Source of the DNA: Sphingomonas sp. CBMAI 2297
GTDB lineage: Bacteria > Pseudomonadota > Alphaproteobacteria > Sphingomonadales > Sphingomonadaceae
Direction of reading: 5' to 3'
Assembly (NCBI RefSeq): GCF_029870595.1
Contig: NZ_JAPDIR010000019.1
Coordinates: 1-64,000, forward strand
DNA: 64,000 bases
Below, in pieces: positions 26,132-34,659 of this stretch. Every line of letters begins with the position of its first letter. The stretch's first letter is position 1. A program made the position numbers and the translations under genes. The notes under the pieces are model-generated. The model had not been told where the DNA came from. It made no database searches and saw only the letters and a program-made list of their open reading frames with translations.

Positions 26132-26473
26132 TCAAACCCGACGCATAAGGCATGATATATATTTCATGATCGATGCCGAGGGAGTTGAGGTCGTATCGAG
26201 TTAGGCGCGGCACTTGTTCATTTGATGAATATAATGAATAGCTGAACCATAATAGATTTATGGCGCTGTTCTTACGGATGCAACCTGCCGGCTCTTTCCG
26301 TTTCGCCAAGGGAAGCCGGAGAACGCCGCGCCCGGGCATGTGAGAACCGAAAAACGTACGGTTTCATCGGCAAGATCGCATGCTTCCAAATTTATCCTGG
26401 TAAATCATAATATTATATGGAATGCATTGCGCGCTAGGTAGCAGGTTCCGTTCTGATCGATGAGGGAATTGCC
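26132..26473. other. AT-rich intergenic region at the RHS island edge
   Basis: I see no gene here. The AT-rich composition continues from the preceding small gene to about 26450 and then returns abruptly to high GC at the lipoprotein gene, marking the island boundary. A weak hairpin (CCGGCT ... AGCCGG) lies at about 26288-26320. No tRNA or direct repeat that would mark an attachment site was found. Confidence 0.5.
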
Positions 26474-26908
26474 ATGCGCGGCGCGGTGACAGGATTGGCC
26501 TTGCTGGCGGCGGCCTGTGGCGGGCCGAGGACGACCAACGATCCCGCCGCGCAGAACGTGATCGAGGCGACCTCGAAGGGTGTGCCGGCCAAGGTCGCCG
26601 CCGGCACCTGCAACGACAAGCCCGATTTCGTGCCGGTCTACAAGGAAGCCAAGATCATCAGCTGCACCAGCGGCGATGTCGCGGCGACGGGGAAGCGCAG
26701 CGGCACGGTGATCTACACCGATTTCGCCGCGCCCCCGGCGATCCTCGCCTGGTCGAAGGAGCAGGCCATCGCCTCGGGCCTGACGCCCGGCATCGAGGAC
26801 CGCAAGTCGTTCAGTGCGGCGGACGGCGACCGGCGCACGCTGCGGGTGATGGCGGAGCCGGGCACGGCCGTGACCAACGTCACCGTCAACTGGGGCGTGC
26901 GGCGCTAG
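26474..26908 (+). CDS. putative lipoprotein of unknown function
   Basis: A 144-residue protein with a short lipoprotein signal: MRGAVTGLALLAAAC, with the cysteine at residue 15. The mature part contains TCNDKPDFVPVYKEAKIISC (a likely disulfide pair) and a region SGTVIYTDFAAPPAILAWSKEQAIASGL. Similar short lipoproteins occur in sphingomonads, but I cannot name a family. It is convergent with the pirin gene. Confidence 0.7.
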   Translation: MRGAVTGLALLAAACGGPRTTNDPAAQNVIEATSKGVPAKVAAGTCNDKPDFVPVYKEAKIISCTSGDVAATGKRSGTVIYTDFAAPPAILAWSKEQAIASGLTPGIEDRKSFSAADGDRRTLRVMAEPGTAVTNVTVNWGVRR

Positions 26909-26918
26909 GCCCGGGAAT

Positions 26919-27776
26919 TCAGGCCTCGACGATCTCGGCGATGCCGAACCGGCCGGCCTGATAGTCTAGAAAGGCCTGGCGGATCTCCGCCTCGCTGTTC
27001 ATCACGAAGGGGCCATGCGCCACGATCGGCTCGTCGATCGGCGCGGCGTGGCCGAACAGGAACAGCGCCGGCTCGGAAGCGGTGATGGTCACCGCGTCGC
27101 CCGGGGTCAGCTCGGCGAGATGGAAATGCGCGACCGGGGTGCCTTCCACGTGGAACATGCCCCGCACGGCATAGAGGAGCACGTCGCGCCCCTCGAGGCC
27201 GGAGAAGGTGACGCTGCCGCCGGCCGCGATCTCGACCCAGCTCAGGAACACGCCGGTGAGCGAATCGACCGTGCCCCTCGCATCGCCGAATGCGCCGGAG
27301 ATCAGATGGATGGTGGCGCCGCTGCCGGTGGCGACCGCGGGGATCGCCTCGGCCTGCGCGCCGACATAGCGCGGGGCGGTCATCTTGAGCCGGGCGGGCA
27401 GGTTCACCCAGAGCTGGAGTATCTCCATCGGCCCGCCGTCGCGCTTGAAGTCCGCCGGTGAGACCTCGGCGTGAACGATGCCGCTGCCGGCGGTCATCCA
27501 CTGGATGCCCCCGGCGCGGATGATGCTCGCATGGCCGGCGCTGTCGGTATGCGCCAGCTCGCCCGCCAGGATGAAGGTCACCGTCTCGAAGCCGCGATGC
27601 GGATGCGGGCCGAAGGGCAGGCCGCGATTGTTCGGCGGATAGGCTTGCGGGCCGTGATGGTTGAGGAACAGGAAGGCGCCGACATGCCCGATCGCCGGGC
27701 CCGGCACCGGGCGCCGGGTGACGAGATCGCCGATGTCGTCGCGAAAGGCCGGATGCACCCGCTTCACCGTCCGCAT
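26919..27776 (-). CDS. pirin family protein
   Basis: A 285-residue bicupin. The N-terminal cupin holds the metal-binding signature FGPHPHRGFETVTFIL and the later ligands in SGIVHAEVS. The C-terminal pirin_C domain follows from about residue 165, ending FLDYQAGRFGIAEI. Bacterial pirins have been reported as quercetinases or as regulators of central enzymes; neither can be read from sequence. ATG 27776 is preceded by GTGAGGTGA on the minus strand. It is transcribed in the same direction as metW, 19 bp downstream of it. Confidence 0.92.
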   Translation of the reverse strand: MRTVKRVHPAFRDDIGDLVTRRPVPGPAIGHVGAFLFLNHHGPQAYPPNNRGLPFGPHPHRGFETVTFILAGELAHTDSAGHASIIRAGGIQWMTAGSGIVHAEVSPADFKRDGGPMEILQLWVNLPARLKMTAPRYVGAQAEAIPAVATGSGATIHLISGAFGDARGTVDSLTGVFLSWVEIAAGGSVTFSGLEGRDVLLYAVRGMFHVEGTPVAHFHLAELTPGDAVTITASEPALFLFGHAAPIDEPIVAHGPFVMNSEAEIRQAFLDYQAGRFGIAEIVEA

Positions 27777-27795
27777 CGCATCACCTCACTTCACT

Positions 27796-28383
27796 TCACC
27801 GTCTCAGCAGGAACACCGCATGTTCGGCGAACAGATTGGCCATCGCCGATCCGCAGCTCTGGTCGCCCGAGAGGAACCAGCTGCCCTCCAGCGTGATCCC
27901 TCGGCCCTGCACGAACGCACGGAAATCGTCGACGGTCACATGGTGGATGTTGGGCGTGGCATACCATTCGACCGGCAGCAGCCGCGTCACCGGCATCCGC
28001 CCGCCGAACAGCAGCGAGGCGCGCACTCGCCAATGGGCGAAATTCGGGAAGGAGACGAACGCGTGCTTGCCGATGCGCAGCAGGTTCTCCAGCACCATGT
28101 CCGGATGGCGGGTGGTCTGCAGCGTCTGGCTGAGAATGGCATAGTCGAAGCTGTTGTCGGGATAGTCGGCCAGGTCGGTATCGGCGTCGCCCTGTACCAC
28201 CGAGAGCCCCCGGCCCACCGCCGCCGCCACGTCGCCCGCGTCGAGCTCCAGACCGCGCGCATCGACCTGGCGGGTGTCGCGCAACGCCGCCATCAGCGCG
28301 CCGTCGCCGCAGCCGACATCGAGCACGCGGCTGCCCGCTGCCACGTTCGCCGCGATGATCGCCAGGTCCGGGCGCAGGGTCAT
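27796..28383 (-). CDS. metW: MetW-type methyltransferase-fold protein
   Basis: A 195-residue class I SAM-dependent methyltransferase fold: motif I RVLDVGCGDGALMAAL, motif II near DARGLELD, and SFDYAILSQTLQTTRHPD plus FPNFAHWRVRASLLFGGRMP, which are characteristic of MetW. In proteobacteria MetW acts with MetX in methionine synthesis. Here only the GNAT gene separates them, with ATGA overlaps on both sides, so the three form one operon. Confidence 0.93.
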   Translation of the reverse strand: MTLRPDLAIIAANVAAGSRVLDVGCGDGALMAALRDTRQVDARGLELDAGDVAAAVGRGLSVVQGDADTDLADYPDNSFDYAILSQTLQTTRHPDMVLENLLRIGKHAFVSFPNFAHWRVRASLLFGGRMPVTRLLPVEWYATPNIHHVTVDDFRAFVQGRGITLEGSWFLSGDQSCGSAMANLFAEHAVFLLRR

Positions 28384-28817
28384 CGCGTGTAGAGATCCAC
28401 GTCGTGCCGTTCCATGCAGCGCTCGGGATGCGGGATCTGCGTCCAGCCGAGCTTGGCGTAGAGCGGCTGCATGTCGCGGGTGAAGAGCAGCCAGCGGCGC
28501 AGGCCGGCCAGCTCGGAATGCGCCTGCACCGCTTCGAGCATCTGCGTCGCCACGCCCCGGCCCCGGTGCGCGGGCAGCACGAACACGTCGGCCAGATAGG
28601 CGAAGGTGGCATGATCGGTGATCAGCCTGGCAAACCCCACCTGCTCGTCCTGGCCGGCCTCGTCCTTGGCGAAGGCGCCGGCGCAGAAACTGTGCGCGAT
28701 CGAGGTCTCGACGATGTGCCGCGGGATGCCCCTGGCCCAATAGGAGCCGCTCAGGAACGCATGGATCAGGTCGAGATCCAGCTCGGCCTTGTCGAACGAG
28801 ATGCGATAGTCGCTCAT
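28380..28817 (-). CDS. GNAT-family N-acetyltransferase
   Basis: The 145-residue protein is one GNAT domain: YRISFDKAELDLDLIHAFLSGSYWARGIP at the N terminus, the acetyl-CoA loop VLPAHRGRGVATQMLEAV at about residues 82-99, and a C-terminal LYAKLGWTQIPHPERCMER. The ...SYWARGIP... start is shared with GNATs often annotated only as acetyltransferases; the substrate is unknown. It is wedged between metX and metW with four-base overlaps at both ends. Confidence 0.9.
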   Translation of the reverse strand: MSDYRISFDKAELDLDLIHAFLSGSYWARGIPRHIVETSIAHSFCAGAFAKDEAGQDEQVGFARLITDHATFAYLADVFVLPAHRGRGVATQMLEAVQAHSELAGLRRWLLFTRDMQPLYAKLGWTQIPHPERCMERHDVDLYTR

Positions 28818-29950
28818 GCCGTGCCCGCCTCCAGAAAGCCGCGCACCACCCGGTCGAGCTCGGGGCTTTCGAGCAGGAAGGCGTCATGGCCGAAGGGTGA
28901 TCGCAGCTCGACGAAGCTCGCCCGCGCGCCCGCTGCGTTGAGCGCGTGGACGATGGTGCGCGATTCGCTCGTCGGATAGAGCCAGTCAGTGTCGAAGCTC
29001 ACCACGCAGAAGCGCGCCCCACTGCCCCGGAAGGCGTTGGCGAGCAGCCCGCCATGCTCCTCGGCCAGGTCGAAATAGTCGAGCGCCCGGGTGATGTAGA
29101 GGTAGGAATTGGCATCGAACCGGTCGACGAACGCCAGGCCCTGGTGGCGCAGATAGCTCTCCACCTGGAAGTCCGCGTCGAAGCCGAAGGTCTTGGCGCC
29201 GTCCGGCTTCTCCGGGCGGCTCTGCAGCTTGCGCCCGAACTTGGCGGTGAGCCCGGCCTCGGAAAGATAGGTGATGTGCGCCGCCATCCGCGCCACCGCC
29301 AGCCCGGCGGCGGGGGGATCATTGTCGGCATAATAGTCGCCGCCGCGCCATTTGGGATCGGCCATCACCGCCTGGCGGCCGACTTCGTGGAAGGCGATGT
29401 TCTGCGCCGAGTGCCGCGCGGCGCTGGCGATGACCACGGCCGAGGCGACGCGCTCGGGGAACGTCGCCGCCCAGCTCAGCGCCTGCATGCCGCCCATCGA
29501 GCCGCCGACCACGGCGAACAGCTTGCCCACGCCGAGATGGTCGAGCAGCATCGCCTGGGCGCGGACCATGTCGCGAATGGTGATGACCGGAAAGCCCATC
29601 CCCCAGGGCTTGGCCGTGGCGGGGTTGACCGTCGCCGGCCCCGAGCTGCCCAGGCAGCTGCCCAGCACATTCGAGCAGACGACGAAATAGCGATCGGTGT
29701 CGATCGGCTTGCCCGGCCCCACCATGCGCGCCCACCAGCCGGGCTTGCCGGTGCGCGGATGGGTGGAGGCGACATGCTGGTCGCCGGTCAGCGCATGGCA
29801 CACCAGGATCGCGTTGCCGCCATCAGCGGCGAGGGTGCCATAGGTCTCGTAGCCGATGTCGAGCGGCGACAGCAGCCCGCCGCCGTCGAGGCGCAGCGGC
29901 CCCGGCAGAGTCACCGAACGGCCAGTGCCATAACGCGGATCGTCGGACAT
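28814..29950 (-). CDS. metX: homoserine O-acetyltransferase
   Basis: A 378-residue alpha/beta-hydrolase-fold enzyme that activates homoserine for methionine synthesis. The nucleophile elbow is VVGGSMGGMQAL, the N-terminal LDIGYETYGTL and LVCHALTGDQHV are typical, and the acid and histidine lie in FDTDWLYPTSESR and SPFGHDAFLLE. Single sequences do not always distinguish acetyl- from succinyl-transfer in this family. ATG 29950 lacks a strong ribosome site. Only 32 bp separate it from the amine oxidase stop, so there is no room for a SAM riboswitch. Confidence 0.95.
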   Translation of the reverse strand: MSDDPRYGTGRSVTLPGPLRLDGGGLLSPLDIGYETYGTLAADGGNAILVCHALTGDQHVASTHPRTGKPGWWARMVGPGKPIDTDRYFVVCSNVLGSCLGSSGPATVNPATAKPWGMGFPVITIRDMVRAQAMLLDHLGVGKLFAVVGGSMGGMQALSWAATFPERVASAVVIASAARHSAQNIAFHEVGRQAVMADPKWRGGDYYADNDPPAAGLAVARMAAHITYLSEAGLTAKFGRKLQSRPEKPDGAKTFGFDADFQVESYLRHQGLAFVDRFDANSYLYITRALDYFDLAEEHGGLLANAFRGSGARFCVVSFDTDWLYPTSESRTIVHALNAAGARASFVELRSPFGHDAFLLESPELDRVVRGFLEAGTA

Positions 29951-29982
29951 TCCGCGGTCGTTAGGAGGCTGCGCGCCGCGGT

Positions 29983-31530
29983 TCAAGCGGCCTTGGCATC
30001 GATCCGCGTGCCGAGAACGGCGGCGACCGCCATCCGTCCGGTCTGCGCGGCGCCGTTCATATAGCCCGGAAAGGCATCGGAGAGATGCTCGCCCGCGAAC
30101 CAGATCCGTCCCGCATGGGGCACCTGGTCGTTGCCCTCGCCTTCGACGTACAGCAGCTTCGAGAAGCGGGTGAGCTGGCCGGGGGCATAGTTGCAATAGG
30201 CGCCGAGGGTGAGTGGCTGGGCATGCCAGTTGGTGCGCGTGAACGGGCCGGTGGCGGCCTCGACCAGCCCGGGGATCGCGGCGGCGGCGCTGGCGGCGAA
30301 GCGCGCGGCGAGCGCGGACGGCGCCTCGCTCGCGGCGCGCAGCACTTCGCCGCCGCCGAGGAACCAGGTCCAGACCGGCGACAGCCCGTCCTTGCGATGG
30401 ACGCTGCCGTCCCAGCCCAGCGCCCAGCCGGCCCGCGGATCGGTTTGCCACAGCTCGCCGCCCACGCCCATCGGGTGGCGCCACGGCGTCGCGTTGGTGC
30501 CGGACTGGACCTTCTCGTTGAAGCCCAGCTCCATCTCGCCGATGAACGCGCGCCAGGCGGCGGGAAGCGGCACGCGGAAATCGATCTGGCGCGTGAGCGG
30601 CCCCGGCACCGCGACGATCAGCGTATCGGCATCCGCGGCCGAGCCGTCGAGGAAATGCAGCTTCAGCCCGGGCTCGACCCGGTGCAGGCGCTTGCCCGTG
30701 GCGATCCGGTCGGCATGGACCGCGCTGATCGCCTCGACCAGCGCCGAGCTGCCGCCCTCGATCACATAGCGTTCGTCGGCGCCGCCCAGCACTTCGGCGC
30801 GCCGGCCGTCCACCGTCGGCAGGTTGAAGATCAGCTCGATCGCCGAGGCGCGGTTCGGCTCGACGCCATATTCGGTGCGGCTGGTCGCCTCGAGCAGCTG
30901 GCGGACCCAGGGCTCGCGGATCTGCGCGGCGTGACTTTCCAGATAGTCGTGGATCGACAGGCGATCGAGAGCGGGGGCGACGCGGGCATGGTCCCGGTCG
31001 AGCCGATCGGCGTCCCGGCCGATCTGCGCGGCGATCGGGCGCAGCGCCGCGGCCAGCTCCGCGTCGCTCACGAGCCGGCCATCGGCGAGGATCAGCGTGT
31101 CGTGCGGCTCGCTCTTGCGGTCGAGCAGCGCCACGCCGTAGCGTGCGAGCAGCGCGTGCATGTCATAGTGATTGGTGTTGACCAGCTGGCCGCCCGCCTC
31201 GAACGTCCAGTCGCCCGATCGGTGGGTGTGCATCCGCCCGCCGGTGCGGTTGCGGCCTTCGTACAGGAATGCGTCGACGCCCGCCTTGCGCAGATGGTGG
31301 AGCGCGCTGAGGCCGGCGATGCCGCCGCCGATGATCGCGACGCGTCCTGGCGCGCGTGCCGCGGCGGGGCGGGGCAGGGCGCCGGCCATGCCGGCCGCGG
31401 CCAGCGCCCGCAGCACCGCGCGCCGCGTCGCGCCGCTCTCGCCCTTGACCGGCATCGCCTCGCCGGCCGCTTCCAGATTGCGTCGCCGCGCCGCTTCCAG
31501 CGCGCGCCAGACGATGCCGTTCCCCCGCAT
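29983..31530 (-). CDS. flavin-containing amine oxidase, exported
   Basis: A 515-residue FAD enzyme. The N terminus has a twin-arginine-like signal (TRRAVLRALAAAGMAGALP, about residues 35-53) before the dinucleotide-binding motif VAIIGGGIAGLSALHHLRKAG and EGRNRTGGRMHT. The C-terminal FAD motif is RIWFAGEHLSDAFPGYMNGA. This is the monoamine/polyamine oxidase layout; the periplasmic substrate is unknown. ATG 31530 is preceded by GGGGAGGGGCA on the minus strand. It runs in the same direction as metX and is divergent from hisC. Confidence 0.9.
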   Translation of the reverse strand: MRGNGIVWRALEAARRRNLEAAGEAMPVKGESGATRRAVLRALAAAGMAGALPRPAAARAPGRVAIIGGGIAGLSALHHLRKAGVDAFLYEGRNRTGGRMHTHRSGDWTFEAGGQLVNTNHYDMHALLARYGVALLDRKSEPHDTLILADGRLVSDAELAAALRPIAAQIGRDADRLDRDHARVAPALDRLSIHDYLESHAAQIREPWVRQLLEATSRTEYGVEPNRASAIELIFNLPTVDGRRAEVLGGADERYVIEGGSSALVEAISAVHADRIATGKRLHRVEPGLKLHFLDGSAADADTLIVAVPGPLTRQIDFRVPLPAAWRAFIGEMELGFNEKVQSGTNATPWRHPMGVGGELWQTDPRAGWALGWDGSVHRKDGLSPVWTWFLGGGEVLRAASEAPSALAARFAASAAAAIPGLVEAATGPFTRTNWHAQPLTLGAYCNYAPGQLTRFSKLLYVEGEGNDQVPHAGRIWFAGEHLSDAFPGYMNGAAQTGRMAVAAVLGTRIDAKAA

Positions 31531-31614
31531 TGCCCCTCCCCGGCTCCCTTTAACCATGAAGCCCTAGCGCGTGACCCTTGCCATCCGGTAACCATTCCGC
31601 CAAGCCGCGCGGCC

Positions 31615-32712
31615 ATGACCGCACCTGTTCCCAAGCCCTGGATCATGGAAATCGCCCCCTATGTGCCGGGGCGCTCCACCACCGATGACGGCCGCAAGGT
31701 CTCGAAGCTCTCGTCCAACGAGAATCCGCTCGGCACCTCGCAAAAGGCGCGCGACGCGTTCCTGACCGCGGCGACCAGCCTCGAGCGCTATCCCGATGCC
31801 AGCGCCGTCGAGCTGCGCGAGACGATCGCGGCGAAATACGGCCTCGATCCCGCCCGCATCATCTATGGCAACGGCTCGGACGAGGTGCTCCACCTGGCCG
31901 CCGGCGCCTTTGCCGGCCCGGGCGACGAGATCATCTATGTCCATTACGGCTTCACCGTGTACCCGATCGCCACCCGCCGGGTCGGCGCGACGCCGGTGGT
32001 GGCGCCGGACAAGGACTATGCGACCGATGTCGACGCCATCCTCGCCTCGGTGACCGAGCGCACGCGGATCGTCTTCGTCGCCAACCCCAACAACCCGACC
32101 GGCACCTACGCGCCCCGTTCGGAGATATTGCGCCTCCATGCCGGGCTGCCCAGCCATGTGCTGCTGGTGCTCGACCATGCCTATGCCGAATATATCGAAG
32201 GCGATGACGACGATGGCGGCATGGAGCTGGCCCGCACCGCGCCCAACGTGCTGGTGACGCGCACCTTCTCCAAGATGTACGGCCTCGCCGCCGAGCGGAT
32301 CGGCTGGGGCTATGCCTCCGCGCCGATCATCGAGGCGATGCACCGCATCCGCCTGCCCTTCTCGATCACCATCGCGGGCACCGCGGCGGCGGTCGCGGCG
32401 CTGGGCGATACCGATTTCGTCGCCCACACCAAGGCGCACAATGCCGAGTGGCGCCGCTGGTTCGCCGACGAGATCGCCAAGCTGGGCAACAAGGGCCTGC
32501 GCGCCGTGCCGAGCCAGGCCAATTTCGTCCTTGTGCTGTTCGAGGGCCATCTCACCGCCGAGGCGGCGTACAAGGGGCTGATGGACGCCGGCTATATCGT
32601 CCGCTGGCTGCCCGGCCAGGGGCTCCCGCACGGCCTGCGCATCACCATCGGCACCGAGGACGAGACGCGCGGCGTGATCGCGGCGCTGCGGGCAATGGCG
32701 GGCGAGGGCTGA
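31615..32712 (+). CDS. hisC: histidinol-phosphate aminotransferase family enzyme
   Basis: A 365-residue fold-type I PLP enzyme. Motifs are KLSSNENPLGTS, FVANPNNPTGTY, VLDHAYAEY and the PLP-lysine region RTFSKMYGLAAERIGWGY. It is fused in operon to prephenate dehydrogenase (stop and start share a base), so aromatic transamination in tyrosine/phenylalanine synthesis is as likely as, or likelier than, histidine synthesis; the family does both. Gene symbol is given for family only. Confidence 0.88.
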   Translation: MTAPVPKPWIMEIAPYVPGRSTTDDGRKVSKLSSNENPLGTSQKARDAFLTAATSLERYPDASAVELRETIAAKYGLDPARIIYGNGSDEVLHLAAGAFAGPGDEIIYVHYGFTVYPIATRRVGATPVVAPDKDYATDVDAILASVTERTRIVFVANPNNPTGTYAPRSEILRLHAGLPSHVLLVLDHAYAEYIEGDDDDGGMELARTAPNVLVTRTFSKMYGLAAERIGWGYASAPIIEAMHRIRLPFSITIAGTAAAVAALGDTDFVAHTKAHNAEWRRWFADEIAKLGNKGLRAVPSQANFVLVLFEGHLTAEAAYKGLMDAGYIVRWLPGQGLPHGLRITIGTEDETRGVIAALRAMAGEG

Positions 32713-33653
32713 TGCTGCCCGCGCCTGCGGAAGACCAGCGGCAGCAGCCGCCCTTCGGCCGGGTGACGATCATCGGCCTGGGCCTGATCGGCTCGTCGAT
32801 CGCGCGCGCGGTGAAGCAGCACATGCCGAGCGTGCGCGTGACCGGCTTCGACGCCGATCCGGCGGTGCGCGAGACTGCCCTGCGCATCGCGCTGTGCGAC
32901 GACGTCGCCGACACCGCGGGCACCTCGGTGATCGATGCCGATCTCGTCATCCTCTGCGTTCCCGTCGGCGCGATGGCCGGGGCCGCGGCCGACATCGCCG
33001 CGGACCTGCCCGCCGACGCGATCGTCAGCGATGTCGGCTCGTGCAAGGAAAGCGTGGTCGAGGCGGTGCGCGCCGCGCTGCCGGAGGCGACCTTCGTTCC
33101 CGCGCATCCGGTGGCGGGCACCGAGAATAGCGGGCCCGAGGCCGGCTTCGCCTCGCTGTTCCACGGCCGCTGGTGCATCGTCACGCCGGTGGAGGGGACC
33201 ACGCCCTTCGCCATCGAGCGCGTCCGCGAATTCTGGCGCCGCCTGGGCGCCGAGGTCGAGACGATGGCGCCCGATCATCACGATCGCGTGCTGGCGGTGA
33301 CCAGCCATTTGCCGCACCTGATCGCCTATACGATCGTCGGGACCGCTTCGGACATGGAGGAAGTCACCCAGTCCGAGGTGATCAAATATTCGGCCGGCGG
33401 CTTTCGCGACTTCACGCGCATCGCCGCCTCGGATCCGACCATGTGGCGCGACGTGTTCCTGGCGAACAAGGAAGCGGTGCTGGACATGCTCCAGCGCTTC
33501 TCGGAGGATCTGACGGCGCTCCAGCGCGCGATCCGCTGGGGCAAGGGCGACGAGCTGTTCGAGCTGTTCAGCCGCACCCGCGCGATCCGGCGCTCGATCA
33601 TCGAGCAGGGCCAGGACGATGCGGCGCCCGATTTCGGCCGCACGCACGACTAG
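32712..33653 (+). CDS. tyrA: prephenate/arogenate dehydrogenase
   Basis: A 313-residue monofunctional dehydrogenase of tyrosine synthesis. The NAD(P) motif is VTIIGLGLIGSSIARAVK; the catalytic region shows DVGSCK, PAHPVAGTENSG and MAPDHHDRVLAVTSHLPHL, with the active-site histidines. The C-terminal dimerisation helices follow. It lacks a chorismate mutase domain. Sphingomonads often use the arogenate route (TyrC type), and sequence alone does not settle prephenate versus arogenate. Start ATG 32712 overlaps the hisC stop by one base. Confidence 0.92.
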   Translation: MLPAPAEDQRQQPPFGRVTIIGLGLIGSSIARAVKQHMPSVRVTGFDADPAVRETALRIALCDDVADTAGTSVIDADLVILCVPVGAMAGAAADIAADLPADAIVSDVGSCKESVVEAVRAALPEATFVPAHPVAGTENSGPEAGFASLFHGRWCIVTPVEGTTPFAIERVREFWRRLGAEVETMAPDHHDRVLAVTSHLPHLIAYTIVGTASDMEEVTQSEVIKYSAGGFRDFTRIAASDPTMWRDVFLANKEAVLDMLQRFSEDLTALQRAIRWGKGDELFELFSRTRAIRRSIIEQGQDDAAPDFGRTHD

Positions 33654-33677
33654 GCTGGGGACCGATACTCCCTCTCT

Positions 33678-33704
33678 CGTCATCCCCGCAAAGGCAGGAT
33701 GACG
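33678..33704. repeat. GTCATCC-type REP palindrome
   Basis: The arms CGTCATCC and GGATGACG are separated by 11 bases (CCGCAAAGGCA). It is a degenerate version of the perfect element at 44490-44517. Confidence 0.6.
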
Positions 33705-33926
33705 GCGTTTGCTGAGTGGGGCCTGCCTCCGGGTTCCTACAGGGCGATCGGGACGGTCCGCCGAAAGGTCGCGAAAGCCTCTACCCGCTGCCCGGTTCGC
33801 GGCGTGCAAATTTCCCTGTTTTCCCGAGGATGCGGGGCATCTCGCAACTTCCTTGCGCGCGAGGGGTCCTATTTCTCCAACAGGTCGAAAGAGCGGCCGG
33901 GCGCCAATCCGGCCGCGGGAGCAGGC

Positions 33927-33956
33927 CATGCGAAGTCCTACATTGCAAGCCGCGGG
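33927..33956 (-). repeat. dispersed 30-base element, copy 2
   Basis: The reverse complement of this stretch matches 18891-18920 at 26 of 30 bases. The central GCAAGCCGCGGG end is identical. Confidence 0.6.
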
Positions 33957-33975
33957 CGGCGCCGGCCGGTAGCGC

Positions 33976-34659
33976 TCAGCCGTTCAGCGCATTGATCCCC
34001 GCATGCACCCGCGCCTCGGCCTCGGCGCGGGGCAGGCCCGGCGGAATCATCGGCTCGAACCGGAAGGTGACGACGCCCGGCTTCTTGATCCCGTGCTTGG
34101 GCCAGACATGGCCGCTCTTCACTGCGATCGGCACCACGGGCAGGTCGAGCATCCGGTAGAGCCCGGCAAAGCCCGAGCGCAGCTCCGGCTTCTCGCCCGG
34201 CTTCACCCGCGTCCCCTCCGGAAAGATCATCACCGATCGGCCCTGCTTCAATGCGGCCTGCGCGTCCTTCATCATCGCGCGCAGCGCCGAGGCATTGGCG
34301 GTGCGGTTGACGATGATGACGCCATAGCGCCGCGCCGCCCAGCCCCAGAGCGGGATCCGCGCCAGCTCGCGCTTCATCACCGTGGCGGGCGAGCCCAGCA
34401 GCCGGCTCAGCTCCAATGCCTCGAACAGCGATTCGTGCTTGCCCGCGAACAGCACCGGGCCCTTGGGAATCTCGCCCTCGATCTTCACCCGGATCCCCAG
34501 GATCCAGCGCGCCGACCAGCGCATCAGCGCCACCCAGCCCATCGCATAGCTGCGCAGCGAATCGCCGCCCAGCAGCGCCACCAGGGGCACGAGCAGCACC
34601 ATCGGCACCGACAGGCCGTAGAAGAAGATCGAGAAGGCGAGCGTGCGGAGCAGGTTCAT
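33976..34659 (-). CDS. lysophospholipid acyltransferase (PlsC family)
   Basis: A 227-residue membrane-anchored acyltransferase of phospholipid synthesis. One or two N-terminal hydrophobic segments precede the catalytic block. The acyltransferase motif I is KHESLFE, an HX4E variant of the usual HX4D; motif III is the standard FPEGTR, and PVVPIAVKSG is the usual motif IV region. Its start overlaps the ydcF stop by four bases. It is the last gene of the ftsE-ftsX-ydcF-plsC run. Confidence 0.88.
   Translation of the reverse strand: MNLLRTLAFSIFFYGLSVPMVLLVPLVALLGGDSLRSYAMGWVALMRWSARWILGIRVKIEGEIPKGPVLFAGKHESLFEALELSRLLGSPATVMKRELARIPLWGWAARRYGVIIVNRTANASALRAMMKDAQAALKQGRSVMIFPEGTRVKPGEKPELRSGFAGLYRMLDLPVVPIAVKSGHVWPKHGIKKPGVVTFRFEPMIPPGLPRAEAEARVHAGINALNG

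Larger units (their letters stand above)
33654..33975. other. intergenic region with two dispersed repeats
   Basis: No gene is supported between tyrA and the convergent plsC. It holds a palindrome CGTCATCC ... GGATGACG (33678-33704), related to 44490-44517, and copy 2 of the 30-base element at 33927-33956. The stretch in between reads open in several frames but has no recognisable product. Confidence 0.6.

Noticed and set aside
26121..26339. 72-codon minus-strand frame after the small membrane gene
   Set aside because: Its end overlaps the small membrane gene and it has no family or ribosome site.
29951..29982. Possible SAM riboswitch before metX
   Set aside because: Only 32 bases separate metX from the previous stop; no riboswitch fits.
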